Positions 27,786 to 37,519 of a stretch of 64,000 bases of DNA are shown here, piece by piece; position 1 is the stretch's first letter; each line of letters opens with the position of its first letter. A model generated the notes under the pieces. The model made no database searches. It had not been told where the DNA came from and saw only the letters and a list, made by a program, of their open reading frames with translations. Origin of the DNA: Robiginitomaculum sp. (GTDB lineage Bacteria > Pseudomonadota > Alphaproteobacteria > Caulobacterales > Maricaulaceae); the NCBI GenBank assembly GCA_021776525.1, contig JAJFFT010000005.1, positions 350,443 through 414,442 of the forward strand, in the 5' to 3' direction. Both the position numbers and the translations under genes were made by a program.

Positions 27786-29002
27786 ACCCAGCTGGTACCC
27801 GTACCAAAGCCCGGCACGCCCAGCCATTTGGCCACGCTTTCGCCAATGTCGGCAAAGGTGGATCGTGCCCCCAAAGGACCGGACGCAACCTTTGGTCCAA
27901 ACGCCAGCACCGGCACATGCTCGCGCGTGTGGTCCGAGCCCGGAAAAGTCGGATCACAGCCATGGTCAGCGGTCAGGATCACCATGTCATCCTCGTGCAA
28001 AATGGCGATCAATTCCGGCAGGCGTTTATCAAATGCTTCCAGCGCGGCGGCATAGCCCGGCACATCGCGCCTGTGGCCAAAATGCATATCAAAATCGACA
28101 AAGTTACTCATGATGAAGCTGTGATCCGAAGCGCTTTGCATTTGAGCCAACGTCACATCAAATATGGAATCATTGCCATAGGCCGGTACACTTTTGGTAA
28201 CGCCAGAGCTGGCAAAAATATCGGAGATTTTACCAATAGCGATCACCTCATGGCCAGCTTCGCTGACACGGTTAAGCAAGGTTGGCATATGGGGCGGCAC
28301 CGAATAATCGCGCCGTCCATTGGTGCGGGTGAAATCCGCGGGGCTGGTGCCTTCAAAAGGGCGCGCAATCACCCGGCCGACATTATAAGGATCAGCCAGT
28401 TTGCGCGCGATCAGACATGTTTCATATAAACGCTCCAGACCAAAGCTACCCTCATGGGCGGCGATCTGCACCACCGAATCGGCACTGGTATAAAGGATAG
28501 GTTTGCCGGTGCGCATATGTTCTTCACCAAAATCTTTGATCACTTCGGTTCCTGAAGCATGGCAATTGGCCAGCACACCAGGCAGGTCAGCCTCGCGGAT
28601 CAGGGCATCTATAAATTCAGGCGGAAAGCTGTTGGTGGCATCGGTAAAATAGCCCCAATCAAAGGTCGCCGGTGCGCCCATGGCCTCCCAATGGCCGCTG
28701 GGGGTGTCCTTGCCGTGGCTGGTTTCAATGGCATAACCCCAGGCCCCGGTAAAAGGCCCCTCGCCTTCCATGCCCGGCGGCGTGCGTCCGGTGCTGGCCT
28801 CGCACAGCGCGCCCATACCCAGCTTCACCAGATTGGGAATGTGCAAAGGTCCGGCGCGCAAGCCATCTTTATCGGCTTTGCCCGCCGCGCAAGCTTCGGC
28901 AATATGGCCCAGAGTATCGGCGCCCGTGTCGCCAAACGTGTCCGCATCCGCAGATGCCCCGACGCCCAAACTATCCAGTTCACAGACCAAAACGCGGCTC
29001 AT
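27782..29002 (-). CDS. deoB: phosphopentomutase
   Basis: 406-residue alkaline-phosphatase-superfamily mutase converting (deoxy)ribose-1-phosphate to the 5-phosphate. The N-terminal [14 protein letters not shown], central KDTPSGHWE and YTSADSVVQ, and C-terminal [20 protein letters not shown] carry the manganese ligands and phosphoacceptor Thr region. Length is normal. It overlaps deoA upstream and add downstream by four bases each, so the three are strongly coupled. Confidence 0.96.
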   Translation of the reverse strand: MSRVLVCELDSLGVGASADADTFGDTGADTLGHIAEACAAGKADKDGLRAGPLHIPNLVKLGMGALCEASTGRTPPGMEGEGPFTGAWGYAIETSHGKDTPSGHWEAMGAPATFDWGYFTDATNSFPPEFIDALIREADLPGVLANCHASGTEVIKDFGEEHMRTGKPILYTSADSVVQIAAHEGSFGLERLYETCLIARKLADPYNVGRVIARPFEGTSPADFTRTNGRRDYSVPPHMPTLLNRVSEAGHEVIAIGKISDIFASSGVTKSVPAYGNDSIFDVTLAQMQSASDHSFIMSNFVDFDMHFGHRRDVPGYAAALEAFDKRLPELIAILHEDDMVILTADHGCDPTFPGSDHTREHVPVLAFGPKVASGPLGARSTFADIGESVAKWLGVPGFGTGTSWV

Positions 29003-30333
29003 GTGTTTTTTCCCTCAATACGCGCGATAATCATTGGCTGAGGCACAAAATGATCGGCGGCTTCGCCAAAGGTATAGGTTTTCTGCAAGGCCAAAATTGC
29101 TTCATTCGCGGCATCTTCACTGCGTGCATGGATCATGGCGAGAGGTGCGCCCGCCTCAACGTCCGCACCCACGCCGACAAGATCAGTAAAGCCCACCGCA
29201 TGGTCAATTTTTTGATCAGCACGAGTACGCCCGCCGCCAAGTCCGATGACCGCAAGACCAACGCCGCGCGCATCCATACCCCAGACTCGCCCTGCAATGG
29301 GTGCAGGAACTGGCATAATCACCGGTGCAGCGGGTAAATACTTATCTAAATTTTCAACAAAATCGACCGGGCCGCCAAGGGCGCCGACCATATGGGCGAA
29401 AACTTCAGCTGCCGCGCCGTTTTGCAAGACTTCTTGTGCCTTATTCACGCCCGCACTATGGCCCTGAACCAGACCGCCTGCGACCAGCATTTGTGCCACC
29501 AATTGGATGGTGATGTATTCCAGCCGTGGATCCCGATACTCACCGGTAAGAAACCGCACTGCATTGACCATCTCGACCGCATTACCTGCGGCACTGGCCA
29601 GTGGCTCGTTCATATCAGTCAAAATGGCGCTGGTGTGCACGCCGGCGCCGCTTGCCACCTCAACCAGGCTGGTTGCCAGTTCGCGGGCGAATTTTTCTTC
29701 CGCAGCAAAGGCCCCATTGCCGCATTTCACATCCATCACCAGCCCGTCCAGCCCTTCGGCCAGTTTTTTGGACAATATGGACGCGGTGATCAAGGGCACC
29801 GATTCCACCGTGGCGGTAACGTCGCGGGTGGCGTAAAAGCGCTGGTCCGCCGGGGCTAAAGCCGCCGTTTGGCCAATAATGGCGCAGCCCACCTCTTTGA
29901 CGACTCGAACAAATGTATCTTGATCAGGGATGGCCTGATAGCCGGGAATGGCCTCGAACTTGTCGAGCGTGCCGCCGGTATGGCCAAGACCGCGCCCGGA
30001 AATCATCGGCACCGCACCGCCCGCCGCGGCCACCATTGGCCCCAGCATCAGCGAGACATTATCACCCACACCGCCGGTTGAGTGCTTGTCCAACACCGGC
30101 TTGTCTATCCCGGCGCTTTGCCAGTCCATCACCATGCCGCTATCGCGCATGGAACACGTCAGCGCCACACACTCATCACGGCTCATGCCGTTAAAAAACA
30201 CTGCCATGGCAAAGGCCGCAATCTGGCCCTCGGAAATGGTGCCATCGCCTATACCGGCCGCAAAAGCGGCAATGTCTTCGCCTCGCAACGTCTTGCCGTC
30301 CCGCTTGGCGCGGATGAGTTCCTGTGGAAGCAT
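28999..30333 (-). CDS. deoA: thymidine phosphorylase
   Basis: 444-residue pyrimidine nucleoside phosphorylase splitting thymidine or deoxyuridine into base and deoxyribose-1-phosphate. The phosphate-binding KHSTGGVGD and the signature [14 protein letters not shown] (near 115) are intact, followed by [10 protein letters not shown]. The ATG at 30333 starts homology ([13 protein letters not shown]); an in-frame extension upstream reaches into the ALDH gene. The gap from the aldehyde dehydrogenase is 47 bases; deoB overlaps its end. Confidence 0.96.
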   Translation of the reverse strand: MLPQELIRAKRDGKTLRGEDIAAFAAGIGDGTISEGQIAAFAMAVFFNGMSRDECVALTCSMRDSGMVMDWQSAGIDKPVLDKHSTGGVGDNVSLMLGPMVAAAGGAVPMISGRGLGHTGGTLDKFEAIPGYQAIPDQDTFVRVVKEVGCAIIGQTAALAPADQRFYATRDVTATVESVPLITASILSKKLAEGLDGLVMDVKCGNGAFAAEEKFARELATSLVEVASGAGVHTSAILTDMNEPLASAAGNAVEMVNAVRFLTGEYRDPRLEYITIQLVAQMLVAGGLVQGHSAGVNKAQEVLQNGAAAEVFAHMVGALGGPVDFVENLDKYLPAAPVIMPVPAPIAGRVWGMDARGVGLAVIGLGGGRTRADQKIDHAVGFTDLVGVGADVEAGAPLAMIHARSEDAANEAILALQKTYTFGEAADHFVPQPMIIARIEGKNT

Positions 30334-30380
30334 AGTTTTCTCTGTTTCATCTTCGCCAGAATGAAGTGTGTTATTAGGGG

Positions 30381-32765
30381 CTAGTCCCCGTAAGGTAGCC
30401 AAATGTTCTTCACTTGGGTGGCCTCGCGCAAAAAGCGGCGGCCTTCGCCGGTTTTGGTATCGAACCAATCCCGTGCCGTGCCATCATTGACCCAGGTGCG
30501 TTTCAGATTGCTGATCGAGGCACGTTGCACCATCGCTGCGCCCTTGGCACTGCCATGATACCAAAGGCCATCAACCTGATCATGTTCGGCCAGAACCTTG
30601 GCCATCTCATCACGTTTGCCGGTGATGATATTGACCACACCAGCGGGCACGTCCGAAGTTTCCAGCACAGAATAAAAATCCGTGCCGATCAGGGCATAGC
30701 GTTCGGACGGAATCATCACCACGCGATTGCCAGTGCCAATGATGGGGGCCATCAGAGAGATAAAGTTTAGCAAAGGCGCATTATCCGGGCACACTGTGCC
30801 CATAATGCCAATGGGTTCCTTGACCGCCAACGCCACATTACGCACCGGCGGGGTATGCACCTGGCCATCATACTTATCGGCCCACGCCCCATAGGAAAAC
30901 AGGCGGCTGATTGAGGCCTCAACTTCTGCCGCGGCCTTGGTCTTGCTGGCCCCGGTCAGGTCACGCAGGCGATCGGTAAACTCACCAGCCCGAACGCTCA
31001 GGTTTTCGGCGATGTAATAGAGGATTTGCGCCCGGTTATTGGCGGTACGCCCGGCCCAACAGGGATTTTTAAACGCTGCCTCGACCGCGTTGCGAATATC
31101 CTTGCGATTGCCCGCACCTACACGGCCTGCGATCTCGCCCTTATGGTTCAAGATCGCCATGGTGTTGCCACCATCAGGGCGCGCCTGCTTACCGCCAACA
31201 TACATTTTTGGGGTGCGATCAATAGCGGCAAATCCCACCGATTCCACTGTACCCGTTGCCTCTGGTGCGAGAATGACGGCTTCGCCCTTGGTAGAGCCAT
31301 CGTTTTTAGGCTTAAGGTATTCGAACATACCCTCTCGGCCACCTTCACGGCCAAAACCGCTTTCGCGATAACCGCCAAAGCCGCACGCCGCATCAAACTG
31401 GTTGGCCGAATTGACCCAAACAATCCCGGCCTTGATCTGCGCCGCCATTTCCAGTGCCCGGTTAATGTTTTCCGACCAGACGGAGCTGGCAAGCCCATAA
31501 CGGCTGTTATTGGCCAGAGCCACAGCGTCATCCAAAGACCGAAAACTCATCACCGTAAGAACCGGGCCAAAGATTTCCTCGCGCACGGCAATATTGGAGG
31601 GGCTGACATTGGTGAGCAGTGTCGGCGGATAAAAACAGCCCTTTGCCGGCATTTTTACATCTGGCTGCCAGAGCTCTGCACCTTCACTCACGCCCTGTTG
31701 GACCAGTTTATCAATGCTAGCGCGCTGTGTGGGGTTGATAATCGCTCCCATATCCATGGCCTTATCCAGCGGATCGCCGATGCGAAAATGCGATAAACGT
31801 TCCTTGATCTTGGCAATGATTGTGTCCGCCACGCCTTCTTCGACCAAAAGCCGCGAGCCGGCGCAACAGACCTGTCCCTGATTAAACCAGATAGCATCCA
31901 CCAGACCTTCAACGGCGCTGTCCAGATCTGCATCTTCAAACACAATAAAGGGGGATTTACCGCCAAGTTCCAACGTGAGTTTTTTGCCAGAACCTGCTGT
32001 AGTTGCCCGAATAAGCCTGCCAACATCTGTCGATCCGGTAAAGGCAATTTTGGCTACGTCCGCATGTTCGACCAATGCTGCGCCAGTATCACCGGCACCC
32101 GTAACGATATTGACGACACCGGCCGGCAGGCCCGCTTCCTCGCACAACCCGGCAAAGAAAAGCGCCGTCAGTGAGGTGAATTCGGCTGGCTTTAACACCA
32201 CCGTATTGCCCGCTGCCAATGCCGGGGCGATCTTCCACGACAGCATTAAAAACGGAAAATTCCACGGGATGATCTGGCCAACGACGCCCAGCGGCGCATA
32301 GTCAGGCAATTCCTGATCCAGCAATTGTGCCCAGCCAGCATGATAGTAAAAGTGACGCGCCGCCAGCGGGATGTCGATATCGCGGGTTTCACGCAACGTC
32401 TTGCCGTTATCTAGGCTTTCCAGCACCGCAATAAAGCGACTGTTTTTCTGGATCAGTCGCGCCAGCGCATAAAGATATTTGGCGCGTTTATGGCCAGACA
32501 GTGCCGCCCAGCCCTTTTGGGCCTCTTTGGCCGCTAGCACGGCAGCATCCACATCACGCTTTGATCCAGCAGCAACTTTTGCCAACACCTTGCCATTGGC
32601 GGGGTTGATGTCGTCAAAATAGGCCTTGGGTGAGGGCTTGGCCCATGCCCCGCCGATAAAATGCGAAAAACCGGCTTTGTGGCTCTTCAGCCAGTCGTGC
32701 ACATATGAGGCATCTTCGGGTGCTGGACCATATTCCATATTTTCAAAGATTTCAGCTACGCTCAT
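30381..32765 (-). CDS. two-domain aldehyde dehydrogenase (ALDH16-like) in the deo operon
   Basis: 794 residues. The first domain (about 35-505) is a complete ALDH: PWNFPFLMLSWK, LELGGKSPF with the catalytic Glu, and FNQGQVCCAGSRL with the catalytic Cys near 300. The second (about 540-794) is also ALDH-like (KEPIGIMGTVCPDNAPLLN, GTGNRVVMIPSE, DVPAGVVNIITG). It is short and lacks a Cys-active-site motif: SNLKRTWVNDGTARDWFD stands where one would be expected. This is the plan of bacterial ALDH16-type enzymes, in which the second domain is structural. Between deoC and deoA it most likely oxidises the acetaldehyde released by DeoC. Confidence 0.88.
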   Translation of the reverse strand: MSVAEIFENMEYGPAPEDASYVHDWLKSHKAGFSHFIGGAWAKPSPKAYFDDINPANGKVLAKVAAGSKRDVDAAVLAAKEAQKGWAALSGHKRAKYLYALARLIQKNSRFIAVLESLDNGKTLRETRDIDIPLAARHFYYHAGWAQLLDQELPDYAPLGVVGQIIPWNFPFLMLSWKIAPALAAGNTVVLKPAEFTSLTALFFAGLCEEAGLPAGVVNIVTGAGDTGAALVEHADVAKIAFTGSTDVGRLIRATTAGSGKKLTLELGGKSPFIVFEDADLDSAVEGLVDAIWFNQGQVCCAGSRLLVEEGVADTIIAKIKERLSHFRIGDPLDKAMDMGAIINPTQRASIDKLVQQGVSEGAELWQPDVKMPAKGCFYPPTLLTNVSPSNIAVREEIFGPVLTVMSFRSLDDAVALANNSRYGLASSVWSENINRALEMAAQIKAGIVWVNSANQFDAACGFGGYRESGFGREGGREGMFEYLKPKNDGSTKGEAVILAPEATGTVESVGFAAIDRTPKMYVGGKQARPDGGNTMAILNHKGEIAGRVGAGNRKDIRNAVEAAFKNPCWAGRTANNRAQILYYIAENLSVRAGEFTDRLRDLTGASKTKAAAEVEASISRLFSYGAWADKYDGQVHTPPVRNVALAVKEPIGIMGTVCPDNAPLLNFISLMAPIIGTGNRVVMIPSERYALIGTDFYSVLETSDVPAGVVNIITGKRDEMAKVLAEHDQVDGLWYHGSAKGAAMVQRASISNLKRTWVNDGTARDWFDTKTGEGRRFLREATQVKNIWLPYGD

Positions 32766-32778
32766 GATCGTATAATCC

Positions 32779-33765
32779 CTAGCCCATTGGGTGGCGGTTA
32801 GCGGCGCTGTAATGGCCGGTGATAAAGTGTTCAAGCTGGCGTTCTATATCGCCCAAAAGACTGGACGCACCAAAGCGCAGCAAATCAGGCTCAAGCCAGT
32901 CATTGCCCAGTTCTTCTTTGGCCAGAACCATATATTGCAGGGCCGTTTTGGCGTTAGAAATACCGCCCGCAGGCTTGAAGCCGATTTTAAAGCCCGTCAG
33001 GCGCATATATTCACGGATCATGCGCATCATAATCAGGCTGACCGGCTGGGTAGCATTTACCGCCTCCATGCCCGTTGAGGTTTTGATAAAATCCGCCCCG
33101 GCCATCATGCAAACCATTGAAGCCTTGGCAATTTTTGTCATTGAACCCAGTTGCCCGGTGGCCAATATGGTTTTCAGGTGTGCTTCGCCGCAGGCTTCGC
33201 GATATGCGGCCACTTCGTCATAGAGCGCCTTCCAATTGGCGGTCAGCACAAAACGGCGGCTGATTACAATATCAATCTCGCGCGCACCGGCGTCTACAGA
33301 AGCCCGGATTTCGGCAAGACGGGTTTTTAACGGTGACAGTCCCGCCGGAAAGCCTGTGGACACCGCAGCAATAGGAATATTGGTCCCGTCCAATGCCTTA
33401 GCGGCATAGGGTATCATCTCGTGATAGACGCAAACCGCACCGGTGGTCAGATTAGCCTTCTCCATGCCCAACTGAGCCAGAAGATCGCTGCGCACCGGTT
33501 GGCGCGCCTTGGCACACAGGCGTTGCACGCGTCCCGGCGTATCATCGCCGGACAAGGTGGTCAGATCAATCAGGGCGATCGCCTTGAGAAGCCATGCGGC
33601 CTGCCACTGTTTTTTGACTGTGCGGCGCGACGCCAAAGTTGCAATACGGCGCTCGATCGCTGAACGGTTTATCCGGATTTCCTCGACCCATTCCGGGTGG
33701 TACGGCGTTCCGGGATTACGCTGGTTTGACGCCAAATGGTGGATTTCAGCACCCATGTTATTCAT
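32779..33765 (-). CDS. deoC: deoxyribose-phosphate aldolase
   Basis: 328-residue class I aldolase splitting deoxyribose-5-phosphate into glyceraldehyde-3-phosphate and acetaldehyde. The Schiff-base lysine lies in ADFIKTSTGMEAVN, with IDLTTLSGDD at the N-terminal barrel and GFKPAGGISNAKTAL near the end. It has the long N-terminal extension of the larger DeoC subgroup rather than the ~250-residue E. coli form. The ATG at 33765 follows GGGATGAGAG. It lies 13 bases upstream of the ALDH gene. Confidence 0.94.
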   Translation of the reverse strand: MNNMGAEIHHLASNQRNPGTPYHPEWVEEIRINRSAIERRIATLASRRTVKKQWQAAWLLKAIALIDLTTLSGDDTPGRVQRLCAKARQPVRSDLLAQLGMEKANLTTGAVCVYHEMIPYAAKALDGTNIPIAAVSTGFPAGLSPLKTRLAEIRASVDAGAREIDIVISRRFVLTANWKALYDEVAAYREACGEAHLKTILATGQLGSMTKIAKASMVCMMAGADFIKTSTGMEAVNATQPVSLIMMRMIREYMRLTGFKIGFKPAGGISNAKTALQYMVLAKEELGNDWLEPDLLRFGASSLLGDIERQLEHFITGHYSAANRHPMG

Positions 33766-33868
33766 CTCTCATCCCACGGCCCGAAATTGCGAGCATGTTC
33801 AAGACTATCATGGCACATTTATAGAGGCGCGAACACCCCAAACTTGACCAAATGGTCAGCTATACTTT

Positions 33869-34687
33869 CTACAACGGGTGTGCATGAAGATCGGCTATAA
33901 TGGCTTTGAAAAGCTTCATCATATTCTCTGCGCCTGTGGCCGCTATCCTCATCGTCATGGCATGGCTCAGCTCTTCGCTATCCATACCAGCGCCGTAATT
34001 GGTCACGAGCGAGACAGCACCAACCCGTAAACCCTGATGGCGTGCCAGAATGACTTCGGGAACGGTCGACATGCCGACCAGATCACCGCCAAGAACCCGC
34101 GTGGCGCGTATTTCTGCTGGTGTTTCAAAGCTTGGCCCTGAAAACCAGACATAAACGCCCTCATGCAGTTCTGCACCGGAAGTCTTGGCGGCTGCACGAA
34201 TACGGTCACACAGCTCTGGGTTATAAGCATTGCCAAGATCAACAAAGCGTTCATTGCCTTCGGCCCCAATCAGAGGATTCAGGCCGGAAAAATTGATGTG
34301 GTCGGTGATCAACGACGCTGACCCCGGTGGCACGTCCTTGCGCAAAGAGCCCGCCGCATTGGTCAGGATCATGGTTTCCACACCAAGTGACTTAAGCGTT
34401 TGGATTGGCACTGACATAGCCTTGGCATCGCCATGCTCATAATAATGCGCTCGACCAGCCAGCAAAAGCAGCGGCGCTCCAGCTATATGCCCGGCCATCA
34501 AAGCCCCGGCATGAGAGGCTACGCCAGAAACTGGAAAGCCTGGAATGTCTGCATATGGGATGGTAATTGCATCTTGTAAGGCATCGGCCAGATCGCCAAG
34601 GCCAGAGCCAAGCACAATGGCCAGGCGTTTTTGTTCGCCAATACGGTCACGAATATAGGCGGCGGCTTTGTTGATTTCGGTCGTCAT
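33869..34687 (-). CDS. punA: purine nucleoside phosphorylase, trimeric type
   Basis: 272 residues. The phosphate site LGSGLGDLA, the GRAHYYEHGD loop, FSGPSFETPAEIR and MSTVPEVILARHQGL identify the class II trimeric PNP; the purine-contacting region reads SLVTNYGAGM. It cleaves inosine, guanosine and their deoxy forms to base plus sugar-1-phosphate. It could be a broader-specificity XapA-like enzyme. It starts 9 bases after cdd and is separated from deoC by about 100 bases. Confidence 0.92.
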   Translation of the reverse strand: MTTEINKAAAYIRDRIGEQKRLAIVLGSGLGDLADALQDAITIPYADIPGFPVSGVASHAGALMAGHIAGAPLLLLAGRAHYYEHGDAKAMSVPIQTLKSLGVETMILTNAAGSLRKDVPPGSASLITDHINFSGLNPLIGAEGNERFVDLGNAYNPELCDRIRAAAKTSGAELHEGVYVWFSGPSFETPAEIRATRVLGGDLVGMSTVPEVILARHQGLRVGAVSLVTNYGAGMDSEELSHAMTMRIAATGAENMMKLFKAIIADLHAHPL

Positions 34688-34696
34688 GCGTATTCT

Positions 34697-35089
34697 TCAG
34701 TCCTTGAGTTTAAAAGCGCCGGGCAATAGCTCGTCCATGCGCCATGTGTGTGATTTTCCATCCAGATTGGTCACATGCACCGGTGTATCCGCGCTGGCGA
34801 ATTCCGACAAGCGTTGACGACAGCCGCCGCACGGTGTGCCGGGCGGATCGCTCTTGGTGACCACACAGACCTCGGTTATGCGCTTTGCCCCTGCCGCCAC
34901 CATCGCTGCGATGGCCGAGGTTTCGGCGCACCAGCCTTCTGGGTAGGACGCGTTTTCGACATTGGTGCCGACGTATGTTTCGCCGTCATCGGCCAGCACC
35001 GCTGCGCCCACATGGTAATTGGAATACGGCGCATGGGCGTTTTTCATTACAGTTAGTGCGGCTTCAAAAAGGTTTTGTTTGTGTTTCAT
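34697..35089 (-). CDS. cdd: cytidine deaminase
   Basis: 130-residue homotetrameric-type deaminase. The zinc and catalytic residues are in [10 protein letters not shown] (Cys and the proton-shuttling Glu) and PCGGCRQRL. The N-terminal [24 protein letters not shown] is standard. I choose the ATG at 35089, which overlaps the tdh stop (ATGA) and has GGAG 5 bases upstream; an in-frame GTG lies two codons earlier. It delivers (deoxy)uridine to DeoA. Confidence 0.94.
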   Translation of the reverse strand: MKHKQNLFEAALTVMKNAHAPYSNYHVGAAVLADDGETYVGTNVENASYPEGWCAETSAIAAMVAAGAKRITEVCVVTKSDPPGTPCGGCRQRLSEFASADTPVHVTNLDGKSHTWRMDELLPGAFKLKD

Positions 35090-36111
35090 GTCCACTCCAA
35101 TATCACTTTGCCAGACTTACCCGACCGCATGGCGTCAAAACCCGCCTGAAACTCATCAATGGAAAAATGGTGCGTGATGATTTTATCCACGTTTAAGCCC
35201 GAACCCAGCATGGCCAGCATTTTATACCAGGTTTCAAACATCCGGCGGCCATAAATCGCCTGAATGGTCAGGGCCTTGCCAATCACTGTGGACCAGCGCA
35301 CACGAGTTTCGCCAGCCGGAATGCCAAGTAGCGCGATATTGCCGCCCATCACCATTGTATCGACCATTTGGGTAAAGGCCGGGCCTGCGCCTGACATCTC
35401 AAGGCCCACGTCAAAACCTTCGGTCATGCCCAGTTCCGCCATCACATCGCGCAAATCTTCTTTGGCGACATTGACCGGGCGAACATCAGCTAGATTTTCG
35501 GCTAGATCCAGTCGATGTTGGTTGACATCGGTAATCACCACATGACGCGCCCCGGCGTGGCGAGCGATGGCTGCTGCCATGGCACCAATGGGGCCTGCGC
35601 CAGTGACCAGCACATCTTCGCCGACCAGATCAAATGTTAACGCCGCATGAGTGGCATTACCCAGCGGGTCCAAAATGGCCGCCAAATCATCACTGACATA
35701 ATCGGGCAGAGGCACGACGTTAAAGGCCGGGATAGCTAAATATTCTGCAAACGCCCCCGGACGATCGACGCCGACGCCTTTGGTGTCTGGTGAAAGATGC
35801 CATTTGCCTTCACGGGCTGCACGGGATCGATCACCGACAATATGCCCCTCGCCGGAAACCCGAAGTCCAACTTTATGACGGGTGACATGGCTGCCCAGTT
35901 CGACAATCTCGCCCATGAATTCATGGCCGGTGATCATTGGCACCGGGACGTGCTCTTGTGACCATTCATCCCAGTTATAAATGTGAACATCTGTGCCGCA
36001 AATGGCGGTTTTCTTAATTTTGACTAGCACATCATCGAACCCGATTTCGGGTTTAGGCATGTCCTTCATCCAAATGCCAGGTTCAGCCTTGGCTTTGACC
36101 AGCGCTTTCAT
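35086..36111 (-). CDS. tdh: L-threonine 3-dehydrogenase lacking the structural zinc site
   Basis: 341-residue MDR enzyme oxidising threonine to 2-amino-3-ketobutyrate with NAD+. The catalytic zinc site is intact ([19 protein letters not shown]) and [25 protein letters not shown] is diagnostic of Tdh. The structural zinc loop is lost: where E. coli has four Cys between GEGHI and the THLC segment, this protein reads G, S, A and S at those positions ([21 protein letters not shown]). Length is otherwise unchanged. Its ATG overlaps the kbl stop by four bases, so the pathway pair is coupled. Confidence 0.94.
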   Translation of the reverse strand: MKALVKAKAEPGIWMKDMPKPEIGFDDVLVKIKKTAICGTDVHIYNWDEWSQEHVPVPMITGHEFMGEIVELGSHVTRHKVGLRVSGEGHIVGDRSRAAREGKWHLSPDTKGVGVDRPGAFAEYLAIPAFNVVPLPDYVSDDLAAILDPLGNATHAALTFDLVGEDVLVTGAGPIGAMAAAIARHAGARHVVITDVNQHRLDLAENLADVRPVNVAKEDLRDVMAELGMTEGFDVGLEMSGAGPAFTQMVDTMVMGGNIALLGIPAGETRVRWSTVIGKALTIQAIYGRRMFETWYKMLAMLGSGLNVDKIITHHFSIDEFQAGFDAMRSGKSGKVILEWT

Positions 36112-37313
36112 GAAATCACGCCCATTTTTTTGCCTAGCCAGCGAAACTTAGAGATTGCAAAATCAATCTGTTCGAATGTGTGCGCCGCCGACATTTGGGT
36201 GCGGATGCGGGCCTGTCCACGTGGTACCACGGGGAAGGAAAATCCGGTCACATAAACCCCTTCGGTCAGCATTTGTGCCGCCATATCCTGCGCCAATTTT
36301 GCATCCCCCAGCATCACAGGGATGATGGGATGCTCGCCGGGGGTCAAGGTAAAGCCAGCATCTTCCATACCGGCACGAAAGCGTCTTGCATTGGCAAACA
36401 ATTGCGCGCGCAAATCGTCGCCTTGGTCCACCAGTTTTAGCGCGGCCAAACCAGCCCCACAGAGCATGGGCGGCAAAGCATTTGAAAAGAGATACGGGCG
36501 TGAGCGCTGGCGCAGCATATCCAACACTTCTTTGCGACCTGAGACATAACCGCCGGCCGCGCCGCCGAGCGCCTTGCCCAAGGTGCCGGTAAGGATATCC
36601 ACCCGGTCCAACACGCCGCAATGTTCCGGCGTGCCACGCCCGGTTTTGCCCATAAAGCCGGTGGCGTGGCTGTCATCAACCATCACCATTGCACCATAGC
36701 GATCGGCCAGATCACAAATGCCGACTAGGTTGGCGATTATGCCATCCATGGAAAATACCCCGTCGGTGGCAATGATAATATGGCGCGCACCGTCTGCTTT
36801 TGCAGATTTCAGCTGTGCTTCCAGGTCATCCATATCATTATTGGCGTAACGATAACGCCTGGCCTTGCACAGGCGAATACCATCAATGATCGACGCATGG
36901 TTCAATGCATCAGATATAATGGCGTCCTCTGGCCCGAAAAGTGGCTCGAACAGCCCCCCATTGGCATCAAAACAGGCGACATAAAGCAAGCTGTCTTCTT
37001 TGTTAAAAAAAGCGCTCAAAGCGCTTTCCAATGCGTGATGGATGCTCTGCGTTCCGCAAATAAAGCGTACGGATGCCATGCCGAACCCATGTGTATCCAG
37101 CGACTGGTGAGCCGCTTTGATCAGGTCTGGCGAATCGGCAAGCCCCAGATAGTTATTGGCGCAAAAATTCAGGACGCGTTCCTGATCTTCGCCACTTTGC
37201 ACATCTATTTGCGCTCCTTGCGGCGAAATAATCGTACGTTCGGCCTTGGTAAGACCGGCTTGGTCGATGGCAGACAGCTCATCACGTAAATGCTGATAGA
37301 ACTCTTGTTTCAT
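36108..37313 (-). CDS. kbl: 2-amino-3-ketobutyrate CoA ligase (glycine C-acetyltransferase)
   Basis: 401-residue PLP enzyme of the alpha-oxoamine synthase family. It cleaves the Tdh product with CoA to glycine and acetyl-CoA. The PLP lysine is in [15 protein letters not shown] (near 244), with the aspartate in [27 protein letters not shown] near residue 50 is typical. The ATG at 37313 begins the conserved [12 protein letters not shown]; an in-frame extension of 97 codons upstream would run through the promoter region and overlap the divergent gene. It is first in the nine-gene minus-strand run. Confidence 0.94.
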   Translation of the reverse strand: MKQEFYQHLRDELSAIDQAGLTKAERTIISPQGAQIDVQSGEDQERVLNFCANNYLGLADSPDLIKAAHQSLDTHGFGMASVRFICGTQSIHHALESALSAFFNKEDSLLYVACFDANGGLFEPLFGPEDAIISDALNHASIIDGIRLCKARRYRYANNDMDDLEAQLKSAKADGARHIIIATDGVFSMDGIIANLVGICDLADRYGAMVMVDDSHATGFMGKTGRGTPEHCGVLDRVDILTGTLGKALGGAAGGYVSGRKEVLDMLRQRSRPYLFSNALPPMLCGAGLAALKLVDQGDDLRAQLFANARRFRAGMEDAGFTLTPGEHPIIPVMLGDAKLAQDMAAQMLTEGVYVTGFSFPVVPRGQARIRTQMSAAHTFEQIDFAISKFRWLGKKMGVIS

Positions 37314-37519
37314 AATGTTTTGGCCATTTCCTGCGCATCGAAACCGATGCAATATTCCTTCGTCATTAAGCGCGAAGGCTGATTTGATATGCGACCAAGA
37401 TAGCCTTGTGTCCACCGCGATGAAAGATGTAAAACTGAACGAATATGGCCTCATCACCATCACATTCCCGGCACAATGCGTCGCGATAACACAGGTTGGG
37501 GCCAGTCTAGGGGACAGAC

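Noticed and set aside
27330..28429. Open frames of 241 and 282 codons opposite add and deoB
   Set aside because: They are antisense to two confidently assigned genes, with no recognisable domains or ribosome sites.
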